Below are positions 28,217 through 37,995 of a stretch of 64,000 nt of DNA, piece by piece (the stretch's first letter is position 1; each line of letters starts with the position of its first letter). A model generated the notes under the pieces. The model was not told the DNA's origin and made no database searches. It saw only the letters and a list, made by a program, of their open reading frames with translations. The position numbers and the translations under genes are program-made. The stretch is from contig NZ_FNIT01000003.1 of assembly GCF_900104035.1 (NCBI RefSeq), positions 186,001 to 250,000 of the forward strand. The letters run 5' to 3'. The DNA comes from Aureimonas jatrophae. GTDB taxonomy: Bacteria > Pseudomonadota > Alphaproteobacteria > Rhizobiales > Rhizobiaceae.

Positions 28217-30472
28217 ATGTCGTTTCGCCGGGATCGCCTGACCCGACCCATCTATCGTTGGGCCAAATCCGTTCTGCCCGCCATATCGGCGACCGAGGCG
28301 AAGGCCATCGAGGCCGGCACAGTGTGGTGGGACGGTGAACTTTTCAGCGGGCAACCGGACTGGGCGAAACTCATCGCGATGCCCGAGGCGACCCTGACCG
28401 AGGACGAGCGCGCGTTCCTCGATGGTCCGACGGAAGAGTTCTGCCGGTTGGTCGACGACTGGAAGATGACGTGGCACGACCGTGACCTCTCGGCCGATGC
28501 CTGGGCCTATCTGAAGGAGCATCGCTTCTTCGGTATGGTGATCCCCAAGGCGTATGGGGGGCTCGGCTTCTCCAATGCCGCCCACTCCGAGGTGGTGCGC
28601 AAGATCTCGTCGGCCAGCGTCGCGGCAGGGGTGACCGTCATGGTTCCCAACTCGTTGGGGCCTGGCGAACTGATGCTGCACTTCGGCACCGAGGAGCAAC
28701 GACAACATTGGTTGCCGAGGCTGGCGGATGGCCGAGAGATCCCATGTTTTGCGCTGACCTCGCTCGAGGCCGGTTCGGATGCCGGCGCTATGACCGACCG
28801 GGGAACGGTCGTCTGGGGAGAGCATGAAGGCCGGCGGACGCTCGGCATCCGGCTGACCTTCTCCAAGCGCTACATCACGCTGGCCCCGGTCGCGACCGTC
28901 ATGGGATTGGCCTTCAAGCTGTTCGACCCGGACCGTCTGCTGGGTGGCGCAGCCGAGCGCGGTATCACGGTCGCGCTCGTTTCCATGTCGACACCGGGCG
29001 TCCGGCGCGGCCCACGCCACATCGCGCAGTTCACCTTCTTCCAGAACGGTCCGGTCGAGGGAGAGGACGTCTTCATCCCGCTCGCATGGGTGCTGGGGGG
29101 GCAGGAGCGGATCGGCGAGGGCTGGTCGATGCTGATGACCGCATTGGCGTCGGGTCGCGGCATCTCGCTTCCGTCCCAGGCAGCGGCGGCTGCCGCGTAT
29201 TCTGCGCGCGTGACAGGTGCTTACGCGCGCGTGCGAACGCAATTCGGCATCTCTATCGGTCAGTTCGAAGGCATTCAGGAAGCGCTGGCGGAACTGGCTG
29301 CCAATGCCTACCAGATCGACGCGGCTCGGCGTCTGACCGTTGCGGCGCTGGACGAGGGGCACCGCCCCTCGGTCATTTCCGCCATCATGAAAAGCAATGC
29401 GACGGAGCGTATGCGTGGGTCCGTCAACCTCTCGATGGATGTTCTCGGCGGCAAGGCCGTAATCGACGGCCCGTCCAACCCGATCGCCGGGCACTACCGC
29501 GCGATACCCATCGGCATTACCGTCGAGGGGGCCAATATCCTGACCCGAAACCTGATGATCTTCGGGCAGGGCGTCATCCGCGCTCATCCCTATATGCTGC
29601 GCGAGATGCAGGCACTCGCAGACCCCGATGAGCAACGCGGACTGGATGCCTTCGACCGGGCCTTCTGGCCCCATATCGGACATGCCCTCGGCGTCGGCGT
29701 GCTGACCCTGCTGACGGGATGGACCGGCGGCTTGGCGGCACCGAGACCGGAGGGCGCGGCCTTCTCCAGCCACTGGCGGCAGATGTCGCGGTTTTGCGCG
29801 GCGTTCGCATTCCTGACCGACCTCTGCCTGGTCACGATGGGCGGAACGTTGAAGCGCCGCGAACTCATCTCCGCACGTATGGGCGACGTTCTGTCCGAAC
29901 TCTATCTCCTGGGCGCGACGTTGCGACGCTTCGAGAAGGATGGTCGACCCGAAGCCGACCGTCCGTTGATCGAGTACGTGATGCAGCGCGGGTTCAATCG
30001 CATCGGCCATGCCTTCAACGGTGCCATCAGCAACCTGCCGTCACGCTGGGCTGCGATGCTGGCACGTGTCGTCACCTTTCCGCTCGGTGTGCCGATGCGG
30101 GCGCCATCCGACGACCTGGTTCGCGAGGTTGCCCTGATCCTCCTAGAGCCGTCCTCCCAGCGCGATCGCATTCTGCCGGACCTGTATCTGGGAGCCGGCC
30201 GACCCGATCACCCCGTCGCTCTGCTGGAGGAAGCGTTGGAACTCGTTGCCGATGCGGCCGTGATCGATCGCCGCCTGAAACAAACTGGCCAAAGCCTCGA
30301 GGCAGCACGAGAGGCCGGGATCATCGACGAGAGGGACATCGCGAAACTTGCCCGGCGCGACGATGCCGTCCGCCGCGTTCTCGCGGTCGATGCCTTCGAT
30401 CCGGCTGACGTTTCCGCCCTTTTCGCACAGCATCGCGGTGTAAGCGACGACCGAAAGGAGGCGGCGGAGTAG
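28217..30472 (+). CDS. fadE: Acyl-CoA dehydrogenase FadE (long FadE type with C-terminal DUF1974-like region)
   Basis: The 751-residue protein carries the acyl-CoA dehydrogenase fold (FALTSLEAGSDAGAMTD for FAD/substrate, IRLTFSKRYITLAP) and a long C-terminal region (about 480-745). This is the FadE architecture of proteobacterial long-chain fatty acid oxidation. It is slightly shorter than E. coli FadE because the N-terminal membrane segments are missing. It lies 84 bases after purD. The next two genes belong to the same pathway but have their own operator. Confidence 0.9.
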   Translation: MSFRRDRLTRPIYRWAKSVLPAISATEAKAIEAGTVWWDGELFSGQPDWAKLIAMPEATLTEDERAFLDGPTEEFCRLVDDWKMTWHDRDLSADAWAYLKEHRFFGMVIPKAYGGLGFSNAAHSEVVRKISSASVAAGVTVMVPNSLGPGELMLHFGTEEQRQHWLPRLADGREIPCFALTSLEAGSDAGAMTDRGTVVWGEHEGRRTLGIRLTFSKRYITLAPVATVMGLAFKLFDPDRLLGGAAERGITVALVSMSTPGVRRGPRHIAQFTFFQNGPVEGEDVFIPLAWVLGGQERIGEGWSMLMTALASGRGISLPSQAAAAAAYSARVTGAYARVRTQFGISIGQFEGIQEALAELAANAYQIDAARRLTVAALDEGHRPSVISAIMKSNATERMRGSVNLSMDVLGGKAVIDGPSNPIAGHYRAIPIGITVEGANILTRNLMIFGQGVIRAHPYMLREMQALADPDEQRGLDAFDRAFWPHIGHALGVGVLTLLTGWTGGLAAPRPEGAAFSSHWRQMSRFCAAFAFLTDLCLVTMGGTLKRRELISARMGDVLSELYLLGATLRRFEKDGRPEADRPLIEYVMQRGFNRIGHAFNGAISNLPSRWAAMLARVVTFPLGVPMRAPSDDLVREVALILLEPSSQRDRILPDLYLGAGRPDHPVALLEEALELVADAAVIDRRLKQTGQSLEAAREAGIIDERDIAKLARRDDAVRRVLAVDAFDPADVSALFAQHRGVSDDRKEAAE

Positions 30473-30482
30473 CCGCACGGAC

Positions 30483-30500
30483 TTTGACGTTTACGTCAAA
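30483..30500. promoter_or_regulatory. Palindromic operator, MerR/LiuR-like
   Basis: TTTGACGT-TT-ACGTCAAA is a perfect 8-bp dyad with a 2-base spacer, 48 bases before the second acyl-CoA dehydrogenase. It covers a candidate -35 (TTGACG, 30484-30489), with TACCTC 17 bases on. The ACGT half-sites resemble, as I recall, sites reported for MerR-family LiuR regulators of branched-chain amino acid and fatty acid breakdown. No regulator gene lies in the window. Confidence 0.6.
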
Positions 30501-30548
30501 ATCCTCTACCTCCTGACCCGATCATACGATCGCGGGGAGGACGCAGCG

Positions 30549-32339
30549 ATGTACCGAGCACCGGTCGCAGATATCAGGCATTCGCTGCTACACGCTGCCG
30601 ATCTGGGCAAGGCGATCGAGAACGGTCGAGCAGGCGATCTGACGATAGATCTTCTGGATGCGATCCTTGCGGAAGCGGCACGGTTCGCCGAGGGCGAGAT
30701 CGTACCGCTCTCATATCCCGGCGAGACGAGCGGTGCTCTGTTCGAGCGCGGTCGCGTGACGATGCCGGATGGCTGGCGGGATCTCTACACGCGTTGGCGC
30801 GAGAACGGCTGGAACGCACTGACCGGTCCGGTCAAATATGGCGGGCAGGAGCTTCCGACCTCGTTGTCCGCTGCCGTCTGCGAGATGTGGAACGGCGCGT
30901 CGATGGCGTTCGGCATCGGACAGACCCTGACGATCGGAGCGGTCGACGCCATCTCTGCGCACGGATCGCAAGCGTTGAAGGACATTTACCTCTCGAAGCT
31001 TGTCAGCGGCGAGTGGATGGGCACGATGAACCTTACCGAGCCGCAGGCGGGATCCGATCTGTCGGACCTGCGCACGCGAGCGGAGCGTCGCGGCGACGGC
31101 ATCTATCGGATCTTCGGACAGAAGATCTACATCACGTTCGGCGAGCACGACCTGACCGACAACATCGTCCATCTCGTGCTTGCACGCTTGCCGGATGCGC
31201 CGGCAGGTGTGAAGGGCATATCGCTATTCCTCGTGCCGAAGTTCTTGCCGGACGAGGAGGGCAGACCGGGGCGTCGTAACGACGTCGTGTGTCACGCCAT
31301 CGAACACAAGCTTGGCATCCATGCCTCGCCGACCTGCACGATGATCTATGGCGACGGCGTTGGTGAAACGGGAGAGCCGGGTGCCATCGGCTGGCTCATC
31401 GGCGAGGAGAATCGCGGTCTCGCCTGCATGTTCACCATGATGAACTCCGCGCGGCTCTATGTGGGCGTGCAGGGCCTGGGCGTGGCCGAAGCTGCCTTTC
31501 AGAAAGCGCTCGATTACGCACGCGAGCGTCGTCAGGGTCGATCGACGCTTCTAGCCAAGGATCGCGCCGAGCCGAATGCGTCGGCGCAGGTTCCGATCAT
31601 CGAACACCCTGACGTGGCTTTGATGCTGTTGCGCATGAAGGTCCTGGTCGGCGCGGCACGGGCCATCGTGCACAACTGCGCGCACGCGCTCGATCGCGCC
31701 GAGACGGATGAGAACGAACGCTGGTGGTCCGAGCGGGCCAACCTGCTGACGCCTCTCGCGAAGTCCTTCCCGACCGATATCGGCGTCGAGGTCGCCTCGC
31801 TCGGTATCCAGGTACATGGAGGAATGGGTTACGTCGAGGAGACGGGCGCCGCCCGACTTCTGCGTGACGCACGAATCGCGCCGATCTACGAGGGGACCAA
31901 CGGCATTCAGGCGATCGATCTTGTTTCCCGGAAGCTTCCGCTTTCGAACGGTGACGCGTTGCGAGACTACCTTGCCGAACTTGACGCCATCGCAGAGCAA
32001 GTTGCGGCGTCGAACCGTGAGGCGTTCGGCGAGACTGCGGCCCGCCTTCGCGAGGCGTTGCAGGGATTGAAGGAAACCAGCGAACACCTGATGAATCTGG
32101 TGCGGAGCGGCGCGCTATCGCAGGCTCTGTCCGGCGCAACATCCTATCAGCGCCAGTTCGCGTTGACGGCCGGCGCCTGCTACCTGACCAAGGCTGCTCT
32201 TGCGGACGCTGCATCCGATACGCGTGCGACTTTGGCACGATTCATGGCCGACAACGTCCTGCCGGAGACGGAGGCGCTGCGGCGGCAGGTTCTCGGCGGC
32301 AGCGAGAGCCTCGTTGCGGCTCGCGAAGCGCTGAATTGA
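30549..32339 (+). CDS. Acyl-CoA dehydrogenase with C-terminal extension (FadE5/DmdC-like)
   Basis: The 596-residue flavoprotein has MNLTEPQAGSDLSDLRTRAE, LRDARIAPIYEGTNGIQAIDL (with the catalytic glutamate in YEGTNGIQ) and an extra C-terminal domain (about 460-590) as in the roughly 600-residue acyl-CoA dehydrogenase subgroup. That subgroup includes DmdC (3-methylmercaptopropionyl-CoA) and FadE5 (broad chain length); the substrate is not decidable. A palindromic operator lies 48 bases upstream. It overlaps the enoyl-CoA hydratase start by one base. Confidence 0.9.
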   Translation: MYRAPVADIRHSLLHAADLGKAIENGRAGDLTIDLLDAILAEAARFAEGEIVPLSYPGETSGALFERGRVTMPDGWRDLYTRWRENGWNALTGPVKYGGQELPTSLSAAVCEMWNGASMAFGIGQTLTIGAVDAISAHGSQALKDIYLSKLVSGEWMGTMNLTEPQAGSDLSDLRTRAERRGDGIYRIFGQKIYITFGEHDLTDNIVHLVLARLPDAPAGVKGISLFLVPKFLPDEEGRPGRRNDVVCHAIEHKLGIHASPTCTMIYGDGVGETGEPGAIGWLIGEENRGLACMFTMMNSARLYVGVQGLGVAEAAFQKALDYARERRQGRSTLLAKDRAEPNASAQVPIIEHPDVALMLLRMKVLVGAARAIVHNCAHALDRAETDENERWWSERANLLTPLAKSFPTDIGVEVASLGIQVHGGMGYVEETGAARLLRDARIAPIYEGTNGIQAIDLVSRKLPLSNGDALRDYLAELDAIAEQVAASNREAFGETAARLREALQGLKETSEHLMNLVRSGALSQALSGATSYQRQFALTAGACYLTKAALADAASDTRATLARFMADNVLPETEALRRQVLGGSESLVAAREALN

Positions 32340-33082
32340 TGTCGGGGGCTTCGCCCGAAAACATCGGGGTCGTGCAACAGGGCTCGGTTCTGACGATCCG
32401 CCTGCAGCGACCCGAAAAGAAGAATGCCATCGACCGCGCGATGTACGCCGCCATGACCCGTTGCCTGCGCGCGGCGACGGCAGACGACACGGTTCGCTGC
32501 GTGCGGTTTGCCGGGGGGCCAGGATCGTTCTCGGCGGGCAATGACATCGCCGACTTCCTGGGGGTTGGCGAGGCCGGTACGCTCGATGAAGTGCAGGCTT
32601 TTCTCGATACGGTCGTCGACTTCCCGAAACCAATCGTAGCGGCAGTCGATGGCATCGCCATCGGCATCGGCACGACGCTGTTGTTTCATTGCGATCAGGT
32701 CGTCGCGTCGCCACGCTCCGTCTTCCGCACGCCCTTTTCGGATCTCGGGCTCGTACCGGAAGCGGGTTCCAGCCTGCTCGCGCCTCGTTTGATGGGCGAG
32801 CGTGAGGCCTTCGCTCTCCTTGCCATGGGCGAGACCTTCGATGCGAACCGTGCCCTACGGACCGGCATCGTCACCCAACTGGCCGATGATGTCGATGGCG
32901 CATCGCTGCACGTCGCCGAGCAATTGGCCGGCAAGCCATCAGAGGCGCTGGCCATCACTCGAACGCTGCTACGCCCGGATCGCGAACAGTTGCGGGAGCG
33001 TATCGGAGTCGAGTCGCGCTTCTTCGCCGAATGCCTGCGCTCACCGGAGGCTCGGACCGCCTTCGCCGCCTTCCTCAGATAA
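32339..33082 (+). CDS. Enoyl-CoA hydratase/isomerase family protein
   Basis: The 247-residue crotonase-fold protein has LTIRLQRPEKKNAIDRAMY, the oxyanion-hole region FAGGPGSFSAGNDIADF and VAAVDGIAIGIGTTLLFHCD. It likely hydrates the product of the preceding dehydrogenase, or isomerises its double bond. Translation is coupled (TGATG). Its last 42 bases overlap the 3' end of the opposite dedA gene. No 3-hydroxyacyl-CoA dehydrogenase or thiolase follows. Confidence 0.9.
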   Translation: MSGASPENIGVVQQGSVLTIRLQRPEKKNAIDRAMYAAMTRCLRAATADDTVRCVRFAGGPGSFSAGNDIADFLGVGEAGTLDEVQAFLDTVVDFPKPIVAAVDGIAIGIGTTLLFHCDQVVASPRSVFRTPFSDLGLVPEAGSSLLAPRLMGEREAFALLAMGETFDANRALRTGIVTQLADDVDGASLHVAEQLAGKPSEALAITRTLLRPDREQLRERIGVESRFFAECLRSPEARTAFAAFLR

Positions 33083-33697
33083 AGGTAGTTCGCCCTCGTC
33101 GGGAAGGTTCTTCAGGCCGCGCCGAAAGCGAAGGATGGTAGCGACCGTCAGACCGAGAAAGACGACTGCGAGTGCCACGTAGGCCCACGGGTTCCCATGC
33201 AGCAGACGGTCGACCTGATTGCCGAACAGGTAGGCACCATAGGTGTAGGTGCCTGACCAGAGCGCGGCACCGAGGGCGTTGAAGAACAGGAATCGCCACC
33301 ACGGGAACCGAAGTGTCCCGGCCGCGGCTCCGCACAATTGTCGCAGGATCAGGATGAACCGAGCGACCAGCACGATGGGCGGACCCCAGCGCCGGAACTC
33401 GCGTTCCACATAGGCATACTTGGCCGGCGTGATACCCAGCCGGCGACCATATCTGAGAATGAAACGATGACCGAAGCGATGCCCGAGGTAGTAACCGCAG
33501 TTGTCGCCTAGGGTGCCCGCGATCCAGGACGCCAGAAAGATCAGATGCACGTCCAGCTGACCGTGGCCTGCCATGATGCCGGCCGCAATCAGGATGCTTT
33601 CCCCGGGAAAGGGCAGGCCCGTCGATTCCAGGAAGATGGAAACGAAGACGAGACCGTAGCCGTACTGTTGCAGGAAGCCGATGAGCTGTTCGGTCAC
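33041..33697 (-). CDS. DedA-family membrane protein
   Basis: The 218-residue inner-membrane protein has FLESTGLPFPGESILIAAG, GDNCGYYLGHRFG and RFILILRQLCGAAAGTLRFPWWRFLFFNALGAALW with the conserved arginine, all typical of DedA (VTT) proteins. The family is proposed to flip lipid carriers such as undecaprenyl phosphate or phospholipids. It ends in an acidic tail encoded by DNA that also encodes the end of the opposite hydratase gene. Confidence 0.9.
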   Translation of the reverse strand: MTEQLIGFLQQYGYGLVFVSIFLESTGLPFPGESILIAAGIMAGHGQLDVHLIFLASWIAGTLGDNCGYYLGHRFGHRFILRYGRRLGITPAKYAYVEREFRRWGPPIVLVARFILILRQLCGAAAGTLRFPWWRFLFFNALGAALWSGTYTYGAYLFGNQVDRLLHGNPWAYVALAVVFLGLTVATILRFRRGLKNLPDEGELPLSEEGGEGGPSLR

Positions 33698-33705
33698 ACG
33701 TGACC

Positions 33706-34932
33706 TCAGCGTTCAAATAGCGCGACGACCTCGACGTGGTGCGTCCATAGGAACTGATCGATCGGTACGATACGCTTGAGCCGATAGCCGCCGTCGATCA
33801 GCAGGCGGGCGTCGCGCGCCAGCGTCGTCGGGTTGCAGGATACGGCCGCGACGAGCGGGACCTCGGATTGACTGAGTTCGCGCGATACCGCCTCGGCCCC
33901 GGCGCGCGGAGGATCGAATACGACACCACCGAAGCGGTTCAGTTCCCTGATCGTCAGCGGCCGCCGGAAGAGATCGCGCCTCTCAATCGTAATCGCCTTC
34001 AATCCCTGCGGTGTTCTTTGAGCGCGATCGAGGCTGGTGAGCGCAGCAGCGTCGCTCTCGACAGCGTGGACCGCATGGTCGCGGGCCAGCCGCGCCGCGA
34101 AGGTGCCTACACCACTGAAGAGATCCGCGACGGCACGGGCGGGTCGCAGGTGCTCTACAACGAGCCTTGCCATGGCCGCTTCCGATTCCGCCACAGCCTG
34201 AAGAAACGCCCCGGGCGGTGGCTCGACAGCAATTCCGTCAAAGAGGATCTGCGGCGGCGCCGATTGAACCGCGATTTCGCCGTCGATCGTGAGGCGTGTC
34301 CAGCCGGCTGCGACGGCGTGCTCGATGGCACTCAACCGATTGCGTGCGTTGAGATCGGCGGCGGCCTCGACCGCAACGTCCAAGCCGTTCTCTGCGGCTG
34401 TCACCGTCAGCCGTAGTTCTCGCTTGCGGTCGATGAGGATCGGAGCGAGCGTGGCGAGCTCAGGCAAGGCACGGACGATGGCAGGGACGGCGATCAGGCA
34501 GGTCTCGATTGGAGCGACACGGTTGCTGTTGGCTTCATGGAAACCGAAGAGCACGCGTGGACCGGCTCGGACCGCCGAGAACACGGCGCGACGCCGTGAG
34601 CCCCTTGGGCATCTGACCAGATCTTCGACGTCGAGTGTCAAACCTTCACGGCGAAATGCCGTGACGACACGATCTCGCTTGAAGGCCGCATAGAGGCGGT
34701 CATCGGCGTGCTGCAGTTCGCAGCCGCCGCAACGGCCAAAATGGGGGCAGGGCGCGTCTACGCGATCCGGCGACCGCTCGACGAGTTCGACAAGTCGCCC
34801 GCGTGAGCCCTTGGTATCCGCCCGAATACGCTCGCCGGGCAGCGTGAGCGGAACATGAACCGGTCCCGCTTCCGTGCGCGCAAACCCGTCGCCCTGTTGG
34901 CCGAGCGACTCGATCGTCAGAACTGCACTCAA
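33706..34932 (-). CDS. Class I RNA (uracil-5-)-methyltransferase, RumA/TrmA family
   Basis: The 408-residue protein has an N-terminal TRAM-like domain, the Fe-S cysteine cluster CPHFGRCGGC (about 62-71), a SAM domain with DLFSGVGTFAARLA, FDPPRAG and the nucleophile motif VSCNPTTLARD. This fits 23S rRNA m5U methyltransferases (RlmD/RlmC). The exact target is not clear. It overlaps tlyA by 4 bases (ATGA) and precedes dedA by 8 bases. Confidence 0.9.
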   Translation of the reverse strand: MSAVLTIESLGQQGDGFARTEAGPVHVPLTLPGERIRADTKGSRGRLVELVERSPDRVDAPCPHFGRCGGCELQHADDRLYAAFKRDRVVTAFRREGLTLDVEDLVRCPRGSRRRAVFSAVRAGPRVLFGFHEANSNRVAPIETCLIAVPAIVRALPELATLAPILIDRKRELRLTVTAAENGLDVAVEAAADLNARNRLSAIEHAVAAGWTRLTIDGEIAVQSAPPQILFDGIAVEPPPGAFLQAVAESEAAMARLVVEHLRPARAVADLFSGVGTFAARLARDHAVHAVESDAAALTSLDRAQRTPQGLKAITIERRDLFRRPLTIRELNRFGGVVFDPPRAGAEAVSRELSQSEVPLVAAVSCNPTTLARDARLLIDGGYRLKRIVPIDQFLWTHHVEVVALFER

Positions 34933-35690
34933 GGCTTGCGGGCCCGAAGCAGGAACTCCTGGTTGCCGTCACCGCCGGGTAGCGGCGAGGGGATCAGGGC
35001 GAGCGAACGCCACGCGGTTTCACGATCGAGCCAATCCGCAAGGCCTTGCGCGACCGTCGGCGCGCTTGCGGGATCGCGAAGCAGACCGCCGCGCCCGATC
35101 GCCTCTCGGCCTGCCTCGAACTGCGGCTTGACGAGAATGACGGCATCGGCTCCGGACGCGATGAGGTCGAGTGCCGGCGGTAAGGCCAGCCGAACCGAAA
35201 TGAAGCTGACGTCACAAACCAGGAGATCGATCACCCGACCATCTAGATGCTCGGCCCGCAACTCGCGGGCGTTCACGCCTTCGAATGCCGTGAGGCGGGG
35301 CTCCTCGCGTAGGGATGCGTGAAGCTGGTCACGGCCGACGTCGATGCCCACGACATGGCGCGCACCGCGTCGAAGGAGAAGCTGGGAGAAGCCACCGGTC
35401 GACAGGCCGACATCCAGACAATCGCGTCCCGCGGGATCGATGCCGAAGGCGTCGAGGCCGGCGGCCAGCTTCAAAGCCGAGCGGGCTACGAAATCCTGTG
35501 CGGGGTCGGTCACCTCGATAGTGGCGTCAATTCGGACCGGCTGGCTCGGTTTCGAGGCGACTTGTCCGTCGATACGAACATGGCCGCGCAGGACGGCGTC
35601 GCGCGCCCGCGCGCGCGAGTCGACGACGCCGCGTTCCGCCATCAGAAGGTCGAGGCGTTGACGCTCTCGCGGGGCGTTCGCGGCGCTCAT
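34929..35690 (-). CDS. tlyA: TlyA-family rRNA methyltransferase (S4 + FtsJ domains)
   Basis: The 253-residue protein has an S4 RNA-binding domain ([31 protein letters not shown], about 11-70) and an FtsJ-like methyltransferase domain ([31 protein letters not shown]). TlyA proteins 2'-O-methylate 16S/23S rRNA and are often labelled haemolysin A. It overlaps dxs by 4 bases at its start and the RumA-like gene at its end, so these form one operon. Confidence 0.92.
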   Translation of the reverse strand: MSAANAPRERQRLDLLMAERGVVDSRARARDAVLRGHVRIDGQVASKPSQPVRIDATIEVTDPAQDFVARSALKLAAGLDAFGIDPAGRDCLDVGLSTGGFSQLLLRRGARHVVGIDVGRDQLHASLREEPRLTAFEGVNARELRAEHLDGRVIDLLVCDVSFISVRLALPPALDLIASGADAVILVKPQFEAGREAIGRGGLLRDPASAPTVAQGLADWLDRETAWRSLALIPSPLPGGDGNQEFLLRARKP

Positions 35691-37594
35691 GCCTGCATCA
35701 CACGTCGAGCGCCGTCGCCGAGTGCGCGGAACACCGTCTCCACGATGCCGGCCTTGTCGATACCCGACGCACGCAACATCGTCTCCGGCGCGGCGTGATC
35801 GACGAAGCGATCCGGCATCGTGATGGGGCGAACCTTGAGGCCGCGATCGAGCCAGCCACGACGAGCCAGAAGCTCCAGAACCTGAGCCGCGAAGCCGCCA
35901 GAGGCCCCTTCCTCGAGAAGGATCAGCACCTCGTGGTTCTGCGCCAACCGGCGTACGAGATCCTCGTCGAGCGGCTTGGCAAACCGAGCGTCTGCGACCG
36001 TCGTAGACAGACCGAACCCTTCGAGATCCTCGGAGGCGCCGATCGCGTCCGCCAGGCGTGCGCCGAACGAGAGAATGGCGACCTTCGTCCCCTCGCGGAC
36101 GATCCGTCCGCGACCGATCTCCAATGCCTGGCCGCGCTCCGGCAACTCGACGCCCGTCCCGTTGCCGCGCGGATAGCGAAACGAGATCGGGCCATCGTCG
36201 TAGATCGCTGCAGTTCGCACCATGTGGCGTAGTTCCGCCTCGTCGGCTGCCGCCATGACGACCATGCCCGGCAGCGGTACGAGAAACCCGGTGTCGAACG
36301 ATCCGGCATGGGTCGGACCATCCGCGCCGACGAAGCCGGCCCGGTCTATCGCAAAACGGACCGGCAGGTGCTGAATCGCCACGTCATGGACGATCTGATC
36401 GTAGGCCCGCTGCAAGAAGGTCGAATAGATCGCAACGAACGGCTTATAGCCCTCGGTCGCCAGACCCGCCGCGAACGTGACGGCATGCTGTTCGGCGATA
36501 CCGACATCGAAGGTGCGCTTGGGAAACGCTTGGCCGAACAGGTCGAGACCTGTGCCGTCCGGCATCGCAGCGTGAATGGCCACGATGCGTTCGTCCTCGC
36601 GGGCCTCCTGCAGGAGCGTTTCGGCGAAGATGCGCGTATAGCTCGGTGCATTCGCCTTCGGCTTCGACTGAGCACCGGTCACGACATCGAACTTCGCAAC
36701 GCCGTGGTACTTGTCGGCACTGGCCTCGGCAGGCGGGTAGCCCTTGCCCTTCTTGGTCACCACATGAACGAGAACCGGGCCGTCGATCGTGTCCCGTACG
36801 TTCTGGAGCACCGGGAGGAGGTGATCCAGATCATGTCCATCGATCGGACCGACGTAGTGGAAACCGAGTTCCTCGAACAAGGTGCCACCGGTCAGAAGTC
36901 CACGTGCGAGCTCCTCCGTCCGCCGAGCCCCTTCCTGCAGGAAGGGCGGCAGGTGACGAGCAACGGCCTTCGCGCGGTCGCGCAGACCCTTGTAGGCCTT
37001 GCCCGACACCAGGCGCGCGAGATAGGCGCTCATCGCACCGGTCGGCGGGGCAATCGACATGTCGTTGTCGTTGAGGATCACGACCAAGCGAGCGTTCATC
37101 GCACCCGCGTTGTTCATCGCCTCGTAGGCCATGCCTGCGCTGATCGCGCCGTCTCCGATTACCGCAACGACGTTGCGCCGGTGTCCGGCCAAGTCGCTGG
37201 CGACCGCCATTCCGAGGCCGGCGGAAATCGAGGTCGAAGAATGCCCCGCACCGAACGGATCGTATTCGCTCTCGGTCCGCTTCGCGAAACCGGATAGGCC
37301 GTTCTCCTGGCGGACGGTCCGCATCGCATCGCGTCGGCCGGTGAGAATCTTGTGCGGATAGGCTTGATGGCCGACATCCCAGATCAGCCGATCGCGCGGC
37401 GTATCGAAGACATGATGAAGGGCGACCGTCAGTTCCACGACGCCGAGACCCGCACCCAGATGACCGCCGGTGCGCGACACCGCATCGATCAGATCGGCAC
37501 GCAACTCGTTCGCAACTTGCCGGAGATCGCTCTCTGGCAGGCGGCGCAAATCGTCGGGCGACTGGATACGGTCGAGAAGAGGCGTGGACGACAC
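35687..37594 (-). CDS. dxs: 1-deoxy-D-xylulose-5-phosphate synthase
   Basis: The 635-residue thiamine-diphosphate enzyme is the entry step of the MEP pathway. [23 protein letters not shown] at the N-terminus, [18 protein letters not shown] (ThDP motif), [13 protein letters not shown] (glutamate that activates the cofactor) and [18 protein letters not shown] are diagnostic. The GTG start (37594) gives the standard length. A longer ATG frame (37750) would overlap xseB and adds unrelated sequence. Confidence 0.95.
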   Translation of the reverse strand: MSSTPLLDRIQSPDDLRRLPESDLRQVANELRADLIDAVSRTGGHLGAGLGVVELTVALHHVFDTPRDRLIWDVGHQAYPHKILTGRRDAMRTVRQENGLSGFAKRTESEYDPFGAGHSSTSISAGLGMAVASDLAGHRRNVVAVIGDGAISAGMAYEAMNNAGAMNARLVVILNDNDMSIAPPTGAMSAYLARLVSGKAYKGLRDRAKAVARHLPPFLQEGARRTEELARGLLTGGTLFEELGFHYVGPIDGHDLDHLLPVLQNVRDTIDGPVLVHVVTKKGKGYPPAEASADKYHGVAKFDVVTGAQSKPKANAPSYTRIFAETLLQEAREDERIVAIHAAMPDGTGLDLFGQAFPKRTFDVGIAEQHAVTFAAGLATEGYKPFVAIYSTFLQRAYDQIVHDVAIQHLPVRFAIDRAGFVGADGPTHAGSFDTGFLVPLPGMVVMAAADEAELRHMVRTAAIYDDGPISFRYPRGNGTGVELPERGQALEIGRGRIVREGTKVAILSFGARLADAIGASEDLEGFGLSTTVADARFAKPLDEDLVRRLAQNHEVLILLEEGASGGFAAQVLELLARRGWLDRGLKVRPITMPDRFVDHAAPETMLRASGIDKAGIVETVFRALGDGARRVMQA

Positions 37595-37706
37595 GATAGG
37601 GTTGGCTCCGGAAGCGACGAGCTGACCGCGGCCGACAGGCTCTGCCGGATCAAGGCCTTGGGTTAGAAACGTTTCAATCCGACTTGTCCACCAGCCTGCA
37701 AACTGG

Positions 37707-37976
37707 TCACGCCGGATCGAGCGGCTCGGTTCCGCTCGGCTTCCCGGCACGGTTCAGCTTGATCTTCTCAACTTTGTCCTCGGCGGCGGAAAGCAGCCTG
37801 TCGCAATGGGACTTCAACTTCTCTCCGCGCTCATAGATGCGGATCGACAGTTCAAGCGGCACGTCGCCGCGTTCCAGATCCGAAACGATCTGCTCCAGAG
37901 CTCCAAGCGCTTCTTCGAAGCTCATGCGACGAATATCCGAATCGTCCGCCGGAATGGTCTGCGTAGCATCGGGCAT
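37707..37976 (-). CDS. xseB: Exodeoxyribonuclease VII small subunit
   Basis: The 89-residue protein [37 protein letters not shown] is the classic XseB helical hairpin. Several XseB copies bind the XseA catalytic chain, which is not in this window. It sits 19 bases after the deacetylase-fold gene and 112 bases before dxs; the xseB-dxs neighbourhood is common in proteobacteria. Confidence 0.95.
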   Translation of the reverse strand: MPDATQTIPADDSDIRRMSFEEALGALEQIVSDLERGDVPLELSIRIYERGEKLKSHCDRLLSAAEDKVEKIKLNRAGKPSGTEPLDPA

Positions 37977-37995
37977 TGCGGAAACTCCTGCGGAA

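Noticed and set aside
28145-30010. A 621-codon open frame on the minus strand
   Set aside because: It is antisense to fadE, is His/Arg/Asp-rich with no domain, and arises from third-position GC bias.
36308-37297. A 329-codon plus-strand open frame
   Set aside because: It is the complement of dxs and lacks any domain signature.
35687-37750. dxs starting at the upstream ATG at 37750
   Set aside because: This would overlap the xseB end by 44 bases and add 52 residues absent from the family; the GTG at 37594 gives the standard 635 residues.
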